NCBI RefSeq assembly: GCF_026210795.1
Contig: NC_089441.1
Span: forward strand, 2,790,001 to 2,854,000
Direction: 5' to 3'
DNA length: 64,000 bases
Source: Rhizophagus irregularis
Lineage: Eukaryota > Glomeromycota > Glomeromycetes > Glomerales > Glomeraceae
Shown here: piece by piece, positions 10,344-21,639 of the stretch
Layout of the letters: each line of letters opens with the position of its first letter
How positions within the stretch are numbered: the stretch's first letter is position 1
Position numbers and translations under genes: made by a program
Notes under the pieces: model-generated
Databases searched by the model: none
What the model saw: the letters and a program-made list of their open reading frames with translations, nothing else
Told to the model about the DNA's origin: nothing

Positions 10344-13287
10344 TTATTTTTTTACTAGATCTGCAACATCAAAATCAGATTCACCATCATCATCACTAAA
10401 AAATCTGGTACATTGAGAAATAAATGTAAGATCTATTACTACCCATGGTAATAAATCAACTGTTTCTTCAATATCTAATTGAGTAATAGCATTAGTATTT
10501 TGAGATAAATTAGCATCAGATCCTTCTTCATCATTTAAATCAGTTAAATCAGAATCATCTGGCAAATCATCATATTCATCATCATTATTAACAGTTGTCA
10601 TACTCACTAAATTTCTAATGTAATCTTCTTCATAAGTTTTAATATAACTTAATTCCTTTTTTGCATTACTTAAAATATACTGATGTACCTTTCCTAATGA
10701 TTCTACTGTTTCAAGATTTAATCTTTACCGACGATTACCAAAAAACCAGCCAAATGAAGAAAATTGGCGCTCACAACTTGCTGAATATAAAGAAATACTA
10801 AAAAGTTTAGTTGCAAGTCGTTGTAATTGATTATTACCATCAAAAATAGTTAACCACTAGTCAATAAGTGATTCAGAAGAGGTGCTAAAAAATTCAGTAT
10901 TATAAGAAGCTTTTTTGAGTTTTTATGCCTTTAATTGTTCTAAAAGATCTTTACATGATTTTTGCTTATGTCTTCAAAATTTCCAAAGTGTAGCTGCAGC
11001 GGTGCTTAATTGTAAAAACATTTCATCTTTAACTCTGCCATCTATAAATAATATTTAATAATAATAAAGTTAATATGATATTACATAAAATAGACCTAAT
11101 TTTGTAATAAAAATATTACCTTTCCATGCTGGATGTAAGAAAAATGCCAACAAATATTGCAGATCATTAAATTCTTTATATCTATAATATATAAAAAATT
11201 TAGTGTTTCAGTTGTTAAATCAACTCAACATGATTTTAATAAAAAATATCAAATACCTTTTGTTAAAGATATTAATACAAGCCTGACGAAATGCTTTATA
11301 ATCTACAGTACTAGTATTTTTTACAATTGCTGCAATATGAAATAAATGTACCATACAGTTAACTAATGTTGTTTTTTTGCTTTCTAAACTTAAAATTGCG
11401 TTTTTAATAGGTAACAAAGTATTACTTAAAACTTGAAGGTCATCATAAAATCTTCATGCCATTAAAATTTGAACAACAATAAAATTATTAATTTCACTAC
11501 AGTTGTTTTCAAGTATCTATATAAATGTAATAATTTAATTAATTTTTTTAATAAATAAAATTTAAGTAAATATTAAAATAAAAATAAAGGAAAAATGAAA
11601 AAACAATACTAAGGAAAACGAAAAAAAATAAGAAAAAATAAGAAAAATAAAAAATATAAGGAAAAATGAAAAAAAAATAAGGAAAAATGAAAAAAAATGA
11701 AGAACAAAAAAAAAAAACAAAAAAAAATGAAGGAACAAAAAAAAATGAAGGGAAGACGAAAAAAAACAAAGGAGAATAAAAAAAAAGAAAAAAAATGAAG
11801 AGGTTATGAAAAAAAACAAAGGGAGGACGAAAAAAAATGAAGGAAAACAAAAAAAAAATAAAAGAGGAACGAAAAAAATGAAGAAATGAAAAAAACGAGA
11901 GAGGACAAAAAAAAATGAAGAACAAAAAAAAACAAAAAAAATTGAAAAAATGAAAAAAACAAAGAGGCGACAAAAAAAAATTAAGGACAAAGAGATGAAA
12001 AAAAATGAGAAGGATAAAACTTACATAATTAAACACTTTTTTGCATATTAAAACTGAATTAATACAGTTATATGTGGTAGTCTACTGGGTTTTTACAAAA
12101 GTTTTAAGCGTACCACCTTCGATATTTTTTTTTATAGTATCACGTAGTAATGATGCTGCAATATGCGATGCTTTAAAAAATGTGTCAACTATATTGCAGC
12201 GATAAAGTAATTTTTCGGCAAAAGGAATTTTAATAATATCTTGAGAAATAAGATTAAAACAGTGCGCAATGCACCTTAAATTCATAATATTGGGATATTT
12301 CAAAGAAATTGCTTTTCTAGCTGCCGAAATATTGGCAGCATTATCTGAAACAATTGCTCCAATTTTTTTTGGTCCAATTTTTTGGATCATTTTATCAATC
12401 TTATTTGTTAAAAATTCAGTTGTATGATGTTCTGAACTGAAATTTTGCAAAGAATATAAATATTCTTTGTGTGATGGTGTTATTAACATAAAATCCAAAT
12501 AGATTGTTGTTTAGGGTCTGTCCATCCATTGATTGCTAAAAAATAATTGTTTAAATAAATAAGATAATTATTTAATTTAATATATATATAATATTCATTA
12601 TAAAATACTTACCTATAGTAAAATTTCATTTCTTTCAATAATTTGATCAACTTTAGCATTTACTTTAGCAACTTCAGTTTCCAAAAGAATTTCTGTTAAA
12701 CGTATATGAGATGGTAGATTATAATTTGCATTTAAACTTTTCAATAAGTTAATTATCAAGGGATTTTCTATGATCCAAAATGAAATACCGCAGTAGATGA
12801 ACGCTCATACAAGTCCACAATCAATTTCATTAATCCAATTACTATTTAATTTTTCCTTTTTCTGAAAGTGATTGTTAATTTTAGCAGGACAAGCAGAAGC
12901 TTTATTTTTTTTATTTTTCATTATTTTTTGTTTTTTAAATGCATTTTGATAACTTTTAGCTTCATTATCAGATGAATAATATTTTCTTTTGTTTTCATTT
13001 TCATTTGCTACAACTTGGATAAAATATGATCGTACATCAGCTGATATATTTGTAGCAGTACAATGATTTGCAATATGTGCTCTAAGACTAGCTGGTTTTC
13101 CTCTACTCCATTTTTTATTACAAAAACTACATGTTGCTTCATAATGATCATTACCACGGCTTTTACCTCTCTTTATATATTGCCAAATATCTGTAAAAGA
13201 ATATCCAGAATTTTTTTCCTTTGGGTTATTTATTTCATTATCACTAAAAATTACTATATCACCTTGTGATTAAGAGGGTTCTTCCAT
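10344..13287 (-). pseudogene. hAT-family transposase (BED zinc finger, DUF659-like, C-terminal dimerisation)
   Basis: Reading from 13287 on the minus strand: a BED-type zinc finger (CSFCNKKWSRGKPASLRAHI, then NHC), the RNase-H-like catalytic region (about 12498-12082: AIVSDNAANISAARKAI, then RCIAHCFNLI), and a C-terminal dimerisation region (SASCERQFSSFGWFFGNRR) near 10,700-10,800. The last stretch is acidic. Stops occur early (codon 6), after CGLV and before WLTIFD, and a polypurine microsatellite (11570-12020) splits the catalytic half. The element is therefore inactive. DNAA in SDNAAN fits the conserved second catalytic region of hAT enzymes. Confidence 0.85.
11570..12025. repeat. Polypurine tract (GAAAAA/AGGAAAAA microsatellite)
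   Basis: About 450 bp of almost pure A/G on the plus strand with GAAAAAA, AGGAAAAATGA and GAACAAAAAAA words. It interrupts the hAT transposase, perhaps as an expanded intron. Long all-Phe/Leu open frames on the minus strand come from the poly-pyrimidine composition and are not genes. Confidence 0.9.
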
Positions 13288-14049
13288 TAGCTTAAACTTT
13301 AAAGTAGTGCTTAATAAATAAAACAAGTAAAGTGATGTAAAACAAGTAAAAAAAGAAACACATAATGTGTAATGGTATAGTAAATCAGTGCATACGTTTA
13401 TATTTAAATATGTACAGTGTAGATCAGAAAATCAATATATTACAATAGTATTACAATATTACCTTATAGCCGTAATATTACTACCTTAATACAACACTTT
13501 TTAGACTTAAGGTAGTAATAGGTTGCAATCTTTACTACCTTAACACAAAGTAGTAATAACTAATTATATACTACATCCTTATACTGGCCTAATAATACTT
13601 CATAAGAGGTAAAAAAAAGCCTAATCATAAACTAATAGCAAAATAAAAGGATAAAACTTCTAACATTCTCTATAAGGCCATTGGCATGTATGCAGTCCTA
13701 TCCTTGAGGTTACTACTATACCTTGGGGAGGACTTCCTGTCTAGGTGGTCTGAAAGTATAATGTCTTTGTAGTAGTTTAACATTCTGTTAGGTCTTAGGC
13801 CAACCAAAGTGTTTGTGCATAGAATAAGTAGCATAGTTATGAGATTCGATTTCCTACTTTTTGGATCCTAGTTGGTGATCCCTAGTAGTTGTTAAGAGGT
13901 AATTCTGGACAGACACCTGCTACTTACTGTTCAAGTAGTCACTATAAAGTATACTATTTGAGGTTCACATCTGTACTATCAGTATTGGGTAATTGCAAGC
14001 TGTAGTGATTTTTAAATGAAATTTCGTACTTAAAATAATGGTATGGAAG

Positions 14050-14430
14050 TAAAGATGGTCGCCAGTCGTAGAAGATCGCGATGCTTACTGGTCACCTGCC
14101 TTAAAAAGACAGACCAGTCCGTCTCGTGTAGAACAGTGTGCTTTCAGTCTGAATTTAATTCTGATCAGATACGTAGTGTTGGCTGGAATTACCAAATATG
14201 GCAATCACGTGATCCTGGATAAATAGTTTAGCCACCAGGCAAAAAATTTTTTACTGGTTCTGTCATTGTAACACAAAATTTTTTGTGTTATACTAACTTG
14301 TAATTCTGGCTGGCACTATAAGTTCAGCCTGAATTAACAGCAAGATCGAAAAGACTAAAAGACCATGGTCCGTCTTAAGACTGGCAGTCCTAGGACTGAG
14401 TAGGACCGGTAGAACTGATAACCATCTTTA
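14050..14430. mobile_element. hAT-type MITE with ACTGGTC words, 381 bp
   Basis: Perfect 8-bp TSD TATGGAAG (14042-14049, 14431-14438). Inverted ends are TAAAGATGGT and ACCATCTTTA. The interior is rich in ACTGGT, GACCAG, GGACTG and TGGTCC words on both strands. It contains no gene. It lies in R1 unit B within 2 bp of the place where unit A carries a different element. Confidence 0.88.
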
Positions 14431-16079
14431 TATGGAAGGGTACTAAATAGTTAATATTACCTATCAAAAATCCTTTATAAAAGTAGTGCTCAATCTTTAA
14501 GGGTTATAAAATAAATTGAGTATTATGAGTAGGTGACGTATTAGGATCCAAAGAATACATATAATACTGAGATCTAATTTTGTATAAACTTACTATGTAA
14601 TTTCTTAATAAGTCATATGTTTGAAATTGTATAACCAAATAGCAGTTACGCAAAAAGTCAGATTTTTATTTGTATAACAATAATGATTTTTTACTATAAA
14701 TAAGATTTCATTTTGTATAACAGATATTAAAATTTTTTTTATATACGTTTAAAATTTTTTATTTTTTTTATTTTTTGTTTTAAGAAATTTTTAAAATATT
14801 TTTTAATAAAGAGTTTTTTTATTTATTTTAAAAAACACTTGAAATATTTTTTAATAGAAATTGTTTTTTGTTTGAGAAGTTTTTAGAGGTTCGTTTAAAA
14901 ACATTTTTTTAATAAAAATGATGAAATTTTTTTAAAATTCATTTATAAAATTAAAAAAAATACATTTTATTACATATCTCGGCATCCAGTGATCATAGAG
15001 AAATAAAACACAGCTTGTTAGATTTGTCTCAATATGATGAGTTGAATGGTGGTAGTTCATATTTCTAGGTACAATAAATGCCAAATTATGTGATAAAATG
15101 TAAAAATGCACAGTAGATGAAATACAAAGTGCCGATGTGTGGTATAGCTCAACACCTATCACACCTAAAAACACGAAACTACTACCATTTGATTCGTCTT
15201 GTCAAGATGAATCCAATGAGCTGTGTTTCATCTTTTTACAATCACTAAGTGGTGAAATACATAACAAAATGTATTTTCTTTTATTTTGTAGTATACGTCC
15301 AAATTTTTGCATAAAACTTATTATATTATACATATTGGGCATTAATATCTATAAGGTATTTAAAATTTTAACATGCAATTTTGTTTAAAAATTTTATTTA
15401 AGTTATTTTTTAATAATTATTTTTAAAGAAATTTTTTAAGTATTTGTTAGAACACTAGTCAAAATAATAAAATTCGACCTTAATAAAATTTGGCCTATAT
15501 TCGACCAAATTCAAAAAAAATTCGACCTAAGTATATATTCGACATTGTTGAATTATGGTCGAATAGCATATTATAAAAAAATATGTAATGTGTTGATCAC
15601 GTCGCGTCGCGTATCACTCGTGTACCATGTAATTAAGCACGATTAAAAGTTTAATTTAAACTTTCCTTCATGCTTTTTTCTTTGTCCTTCCCTTTTTCTT
15701 CGTCCTTCCCCTTTCCCTTGTTCCTTCTTTCACTTTTTTAAAAAACTTTTATAAAGTTTATTATATTTTATTTTTTTTTTAGGAAATTGGCTCCGAAGTT
15801 TAATATTCTAATAAACATTATTAACTTTTCTTTTTTTTTCGGAATGCATTAGGAACGGCCTCTTGGAACGATTTTGTGACTAAGAATGTGAAAAATGTGG
15901 AAGGTTAGTATATTCGGTTTTTTTTAAAAAAAATTTTATTATTGTTTTTTACTTACCTTATTCTTATTTCTTTAGGAACGGTCTCTTCTTTTGGGATGGT
16001 GATCGGGAATAGAGGTAAATGGGAAGTAGGTTAGCGGGTGTATTGGTGTGTTTATTGTAATTAAGAAACGTTCTAACGT

Positions 16080-16470
16080 TTCTCTTCTTTTTGTAGGATA
16101 CTATTAAGCAAGCCGAAAGAACTAAGATTCGTCATAAGTATTACGAATCTTATTTTTTTTTCATTTTTTTTAATAAAGTGTAACGGTTCACTAACCGTTC
16201 TTATTTTTTTTATAGGTTTCAGTGGGCTTCTGACGAATGGAGGGACCAAGATTCGTAAGTAAGTACGAATCTTGGTTGTTTTTCTTTTTTTTTTAAGATT
16301 GTGAACGGTTACTAACTGTTCATTTTCTTTTTTTAGGTTTCGGGTGTCTCCAACGAATGGAAGAACCAAGATTCGTAAGTAAATACGAATCTTGGTTGTA
16401 TTTTTGTTTTTTTTTTATAATTATAGAACGGTTTACTAACCGTTCTTTTTTTAGGTCTCGGGTGGGCTTC
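16080..16470 (+). repeat. Tandem exon-like cassettes with splice signals
   Basis: Three to four copies of a roughly 115-bp cassette. Each has a branch-point-like ACTAAC in a small palindrome (AACGGTTTACTAACCGTT), a T-rich tract ending in AG, a 34-39-nt exon-like segment ending CCAAGATTC, and the donor GTAAGT or a variant placed inside a second palindrome (CCAAGATTCGTAAGT .. TACGAATCTTGG). All sit on the same strand as the captured fragments. No protein family is recognised in the short segments. Confidence 0.65.
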
Positions 16471-16473
16471 TGA

Positions 16474-17420
16474 TGGATTTTGTGAGTATGAGTGAAGATG
16501 ATGCAGATTATGTTATTATATGAAAAACCTATTCGTGTCAATAAAGTAAGCGGAAACATTTGTTGGAGAAGAAGAACCTAATTGAGAAGTTAGTTTGGTT
16601 TTATTGTTTGCTGTGTAGCATTGATGCTTCGTCATATTATTATTAGGCAAACCAGATAATCAACAGAAGTTAATTGTCAAATCTGGAAAAGTCTCGAGTT
16701 CTATTAAACACGGCCAAAAATCTGAATTATCAATTTATGATGAAGCTGCGGCAAATCAACAAAATCACAGATTCTTAGTCACGCTTCAAAAAGAATAGAG
16801 TCTAGAGTGTGTGGGAACCCTCTTGGTGAAGGGCGTTTTGGTCGTGTTTATATTGCAAGAGAAAAAACAAGAAAATTGTTGCTATCAAGTAATATTTAAA
16901 AAGAGTTTCGAGAAAATATTATGATAGAACAACTAAAACGTGAAGTGGAGATTCAGTCGTATTTGAAATATCCTCAATACGTTCATGCGTGCGCTTTTGG
17001 TGTTATCGTACGGACTCCCAACTCCCAAGGTATTAATATAATAATCAAATATCAAATTTATTTTACATATTTAATTTTATTAAGTCAAAATATTTAATTT
17101 AGATTGCATGAGATCCCGATACCGGTAATAGTAAAGGGTATGGGTTTATTTCATATTATAATTTCGATTCTCAGATGCGGCAATTGATGCAATGAACGGG
17201 CAATTTTGAATAAACCAATTATTGTATCATACGCATTCAAAAAGGATGATAAAGGCGAAAGAAATGAAAGTGCTGCAACTTCTGAATCGAATATATTACT
17301 TTCGATGGGTGACTATTTTTTTTTATTGGCATACCTTAGAACGGTTATTGGCAGCCCAAGTGAAGAAAATCAAAGTCTTTGATTGCAGATGTTCGTCCAT
17401 CTACTGCATGCGCCAGGGAC
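16474..17420 (+). pseudogene. Captured SF3B4-like (U2 snRNP RRM protein) fragments
   Basis: Two separated pieces resemble splicing factor 3B subunit 4. The first (16474-16560) gives SEDDADYVII then KPIRVNKVSGN, like the end of the first RRM. The second (17101-17420) gives DPDTGNSKGYGFISYYNFD, then DAAIDAMNGQF, NKPIIVSYAFKKDDKGERNE and LERLLAAQ, which match the second RRM (RNP1 motif) and the segment after it. Frameshifts and a stop (after NGQF) separate the parts, and a kinase piece lies between the two. It is not a working gene. The open frame at 17222-17527 is out of register with the SF3B4 reading and is not separately annotated. Confidence 0.7.
16800..17020 (+). pseudogene. Captured Aurora-type protein kinase fragment
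   Basis: Reads GNPLGEGRFGRVYIAREKTRK (glycine-rich ATP loop GEGRFG), then, after a frameshift and stop, EQLKREVEIQSYLKYPQYVHA, which corresponds to the alpha-C helix region (conserved Glu in REVEIQ). Spacing and wording fit Aurora/Ipl1 kinases better than other families. The catalytic loop and activation segment are missing. It lies inside the CACTA element, between two SF3B4-like pieces, so it is cargo. Confidence 0.65.
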
Positions 17421-18981
17421 AAACACAACCATCGCTTAGACTATCTATGATAAACGGAGCGTCAGGAGTATTTTTATTTGATATGTTGTTTATCAAGAAA
17501 ATGGATATGAAATCTATTATAATATAATTTATTTACATTACAATGCTATATCACTTAATCATCTCCGAAACCTTCTTTCTCTCTTCCCCTCTCACCCTTC
17601 CCTCTCCTTTTTTGTTTTTCCCTGCCATTCCTCTATCTCTTACTTTTGTAGGACGTTTCCTTGAAATTTTCTTCAGCTTCGGTAGATTTCTTTAGTAGGA
17701 TGTGTAGATCAGGCGTCTTGGAATTGGGAAGTTTTTTTTTTTTATTATTAATTTTGATTTTTTTTATTAATTTTTTTTATCTTATAATTTGTAGAAATCA
17801 ACAGTTTCGCACTTCCCGGATCGAATTGGTAAGTTTTTCACTTAAAAACTTTTTCTAAAAAATTTTTTTTTTATTATTAATTAATTTTTTTATTGTTTTT
17901 TTTTGTAGTTTCGGCTTCCTTATCCTGGATGATAGTTTTTAAAGTTTTGTTTTTCCAAATTTTTATTTCAGATCGAACTTGGACTTTATTTTTTTTCTTT
18001 AGTTATAGTGAGATGACTTTTAACATTCGTTTTTTTCAAAGATGCGATCATGTGATTGTGAAATTGTGTATAATTATTATATATTAGATAGATGCTAATA
18101 TACATGTACTGTATATTTAAGTGTTTTAATAAATTAATAAATTTGAAATTGAAACTAAATTAATAAATAAATATTGAGACTTAAAATTTTGTGTCGATAA
18201 TCATCCGAACTGCGCCTCAATTTGACGCCACTATTAGACCTAAATTCAACCTAGTCAAATTTAGGTCAAATGGTAGTGTAATGATGGCCGAATTTTCTTT
18301 CCGAATTTGAGACGATTGGCACCCTAAATGCGCCCGAAAATTCGACCTCAATTTGACACAGGTTAGATCATCATTCGACCTATATTCGACCTGGTCAAAT
18401 TTAGGCTGAATTGTCCTTTTTCAACTAGTGGAATTTTTCAATAAAATTTATTTGAAATTTTTCTTTAAAAATTTTTTTTTATATAAACTCAGATTTATAA
18501 TTGTATAATTTATAATAAAATTTGAACTTATGTGATGATTTTGTATAAAGCTTCTAATAAAATTAGACGTATAAAGTTATATTAATATTTTGGGTCTGGA
18601 TCTGAGTTGTATATGTATTCTTCAGGGTCCTGGCGTATTCCTAGCTTCAGATCAGCCTAAAATGACTTGATGGCTTATATAAAGTTCTGTTTACCTGAGA
18701 AATTAAGACTCAGCAGTAGTATATTCTTCCTTAGGGATGATAGGATACTGACCTAATAATCAACCAAAAGAGATAAAAGGTCTACGTATGCTTACTATGA
18801 AAGTAAAAGGATAAAATTACCGATTCGATTTGTCTCAGTGAGACGATTCTAATAAGCTATGGTTAGTATGGTACATCTTTGTACAATTATTAGATGCTAA
18901 GTTATTTAATATATTCTTTATATAATTGTGATTATAAACAATTCTTTTTAATATAAGATTTTTGAAGATAGATGTGATAGT

Positions 18982-19225
18982 TAAGGTTGCTTGCCGAAAC
19001 CTAGGGGTTTAGGTAAGATGGCGTTTCGCCGAAAAGCGAAATTCTGCTGAAACTATATTAAAGTTATATTAAAAAACTGGTGAAACTTTGGAGAAAGGCG
19101 AAACTGCCAAAACTTATTATAAATGCCGAAACTGCTGAAACTTTGCTAAAACTATAATAAATTTATAGTAAAATTTTGACGAAACTAATCGTAGGATTTT
19201 GAAGAGGTTTAGACAAGCAACCTTA
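18982..19225. mobile_element. 244-bp hAT-type MITE, copy 2
   Basis: Perfect TSD GTGATAGT (18974-18981, 19226-19233). Ends are TAAGGTTGCTTG and CAAGCAACCTTA. Best-preserved termini of the three copies in the window. Confidence 0.9.
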
Positions 19226-19233
19226 GTGATAGT

Positions 19234-19829
19234 AACTATAGATAGATTGTGACTATATAGAATAGATTTTAATAATAAAGTGTTTTGAACATTCAATTGG
19301 TGTAACTATATAATAGAATGTAACTATAACGGAAGTAATTATAGAGGAAATTGGCTGTATTTATATTTATTTTTTTTCAAACTTTATAATATAATTTTAG
19401 CACTTTAGTTAAATAAAATACTGTACTATTCAATCCTTTTTTTACTATGAGATGTTTAATTTTGGGTACTTTTAGATAAATTATTAAATTGTCTTTATTA
19501 ACATGAATTGTCAATATAAAAATAATTTAATAATTATCTAATAATTATTTAATATTACATTGTGATATTTATTATGTAATATGATACAAATTAAATATGA
19601 ATACTATACAATTGTCACTGGTTATAATGAACTTGTTTGTATTGAAAATTTGTTATACTAAACTGGGTTTTATAGAACTAATTTTTTTTATAGTAAATTA
19701 CACTGGATATAACAAAATCAAATAATAAATTGCTATATATCACATCTAAACTTATTATAGCTAATCCAAATATATTAAATGCATATTTAATATACTGAAT
19801 TGTCACGTGACTTATATAAATAGCTAATA
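19234..19829. other. AT-rich stretch without a gene
   Basis: Repeated GTAACTATA words near 19300-19340 and GTTATAATGAA/GTTATACTAAA words near 19610-19690 resemble the interior of the TA-flanked MITE at 61859-62575. This may be a decayed relative. No open frame. Confidence 0.4.
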
Positions 19830-20038
19830 CAGTGACATCTCTATAAGTGCATCCTTTATAAGTGCACGCACTATATAAATTTTCTTTAAGTGCATGGTGG
19901 CTTTATTGGTGAGTTTAGTTTCAACTTATAAGAACTCTTAATATTTTACTCTCTATAAATGCACATCCTCTCTAAGTGCACATTCTACTATTTTTTTACT
20001 ATAGTTCTAAGAAAGGTGCACTTAGAGAGGTGTTACTG
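19830..20038. mobile_element. TA-flanked pogo-type MITE, 209 bp
   Basis: Flanked by TA (19828-19829, 20039-20040). Ends are CAGTGACATCTCTATAAGTG and, as reverse complement of the right end, CAGTAACACCTCTCTAAGTG. The interior holds further AAGTGCA words. It abuts the pogo transposase pseudogene and shares its terminal motif with the pogo-type element starting at 38642, so it may be a deletion derivative of that family. Confidence 0.8.
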
Positions 20039-20054
20039 TATAAAGATAATTGCA

Positions 20055-21620
20055 TTACTAAGGTTTAATAGAGAAAAGAAGTTAGTCTTTCTACTAAACA
20101 AAGTGCGAAATTTGTAAAATGAAAGAAAAAGGCTTAACATTTCAAAATGTAAAATTTGTGCAAAAATATAATGTTAGAAAGTTTATAATTACTGATATTT
20201 TAAGAAAAAGTAATTATTAATTTACAATTACAGAAAATCAAAAGAATACTAAAAAATTTTACAAATTAAAATGACTACAACTGGAAGATGCATTTAGTTT
20301 ATAAGTTGATAATGCATTTTTAAAGGTGAAGGCAGGTTATTTTGCTGAACAATTTTCAATAGAAGGTTTTTATCATTTAGAGGGTTGGTTAGATGGCTTT
20401 AAAAAATAGTATAATTTATGTCAGTTTAAAAGCAAGGTGAAGTTAAAAGTACTTTTTTGACTGAATTAATAGAAAAAGATTATTTTATTTTACAATAACT
20501 CTTTACATCTTACAACCCTAAAGATATTTGAAATGGTAATGAAACTAGCTTATTCTAAAAGATGAAACCTTTATTTTAGAGTTTTAGCATATAATTCTCT
20601 ATCAAAACATAAAAAAAAGAAATTTTATATTACAATATTTTATACAACTGGCAGTAAACTAACATTTATTTATAAATACAAAACTTCTTGTGTTATGAAA
20701 AACATTAATTATAAAAACCTTCCAATTTATTACTTTTGGAATAAAAAGCATGGATTTAAATTAGTATTTTTAATGAAATTTTTCTTAAACTCAATAAATA
20801 ATAAGACAAAAAAAATGAAAAATAATTTTTTTAATTAATAATGTATCAATACATCTCATTTTAAATGAAATTTAAGAAAGTTGGATAGTATAGATGTGAA
20901 ATTTCTTTTACCAAATATTACCACTAAACTTCAGTTTTATGATATAGGGATCATTCATTTATTTAAGTATTATTACAAATATTTTTTCATTCAGAATAGA
21001 ATTGATATATATGATGATGTATAGGATAGTAAAAGAACTTGCAAATTATACTATTTATGATGTAGCTGAAGCATAGTTAACAGTATCTTCTTAAACAATT
21101 TTAAACTGTTAGAAAAAAATGGATATTAAATATTAACGAAATTAAGAATTTTCTGATAATGGTTCAGTATTTTCTGATGATAGATATGCAAAACTATATA
21201 ATATAATTTTTTGAAATTAACATTAACTTCTATTTTTTTTAGTTTTGATATAAATATAATTGATGAACTTGAAGTGTTAATTTTTTAGCTTTCAAATAGT
21301 AATCTTAATGCATATGAATATCTTCATATTAAAGGTAGACTTATAAATTTTGAAATAATTAATACTATACTAAATGCAAATAAGGAAGATATGATAGATA
21401 AAATCAAATTTATACTTATATTAGAAAAAGTAAATCTAACAGATGCAAAAAAAGCTATAGATAAAACTATAAAATTTTTGTATAAACAGAAACTGGAATT
21501 TGATAATGCAAATAAAGAGTTAAAGATTTTAAAAAAATTGCATAAAAAAGTAAAACTTTTAATTGTAAATAATTTTAAACAACTTGTTTTTCATTATTTT
21601 CAATATAATAATAATGTTTA
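20055..21620 (+). pseudogene. pogo/Tigger-type transposase, heavily decayed
   Basis: In order: a CENP-B-type helix-turn-helix remnant (KAGYFAEQFSIEGFYHLEGW, then LDGFKK), a DDE_1-like core with YKTSCVMKNINYKNLPIYYF, then DVKFLLPNITTKLQFYDIGI followed by HLFKYYYK (the usual FLPPNTTS..QPLDAGII..FK region), and a C-terminal Lys-rich helix region (21391-21621). Many stops and frameshifts. The first catalytic Asp is not identifiable and the second is degraded. Members normally insert at TA. Confidence 0.65.
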
Positions 21621-21639
21621 AATAGCCAGTTATAGTTGT

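Larger units (their letters stand above)
9416..13581 (-). mobile_element. hAT transposon (autonomous-type, decayed), 4.17 kb
   Basis: TSD TACTGGCA (9408-9415) and TACTGGCC (13582-13589). Inverted ends begin TAAGGATGTCGTAT and TAAGGATGTAGTAT. Homology between the ends continues for about 90 bp once the nested MITE at 9463-10098 is removed. Subterminal zones hold many ACAACACAAGTAGTA-type words. It carries the hAT transposase pseudogene. Excising it restores a continuous R1 string like that at 18739-18760. Confidence 0.85.
15453..18430. mobile_element. CACTA-type (EnSpm/CMC) element with captured gene fragments
   Basis: Termini CACTAGTC and AACTAGTG are inverted (CACTAGT), flanked by a 3-bp TSD GAA (15450-15452, 18431-18433). 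The homologous element at 23403-24511 reads straight through the empty site (TTAGAATTTTTC in this orientation). Subterminal regions repeat ATTCGACCT and TCAAATTTAGGT words, as CACTA elements usually do. No transposase was found. The cargo is a chain of exon-like pieces: about 15780-16060 unknown, 16080-16470 tandem cassettes, 16474-16560 and 17101-17420 SF3B4-like, 16800-17020 Aurora-kinase-like, 17640-18080 unknown. It is non-autonomous, of the Pack-CACTA kind. Confidence 0.85.
14543..18631. mobile_element. hAT-type element, split by a CACTA element
   Basis: Ends are AGGATCCAAAGAATACATAT and, as reverse complement of the right end, AGGACCCTGAAGAATACATA. TSD GACGTATT/GGCGTATT with one mismatch. 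Without its 2978-bp insertion it is about 1.1 kb and matches the complete reverse-oriented copy at 23403-24511 along its whole length. Inside are two palindromic modules (15020-15046, 15190-15214) of the TTCGTCT..AGACGAA type. Confidence 0.85.
13582..18820 (+). repeat. R1 unit B (interrupted low-copy repeat)
   Basis: Non-inserted parts are 13582-14049, 14431-14542 and 18632-18820. It begins where unit A ends (TACTGGCCTAATAA). Its own 3' end (18739-18820) repeats the opening motif GACCTAATAA .. AAAGGATAAAA, so R1 behaves like a tandem unit of roughly 1.2 kb with a third unit lost. No open frame is seen. Confidence 0.65.

Noticed and set aside
11548-12036. Long Phe/Leu-rich open frames on the minus strand
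   Set aside because: They are translations of a polypurine microsatellite in more than one frame; no real protein character.
17661-18087. Phe-rich open frames as a possible third captured gene
   Set aside because: Only T-rich intron-like sequence with short exon-like pieces; no family could be recognised, so listed only as unknown cargo.
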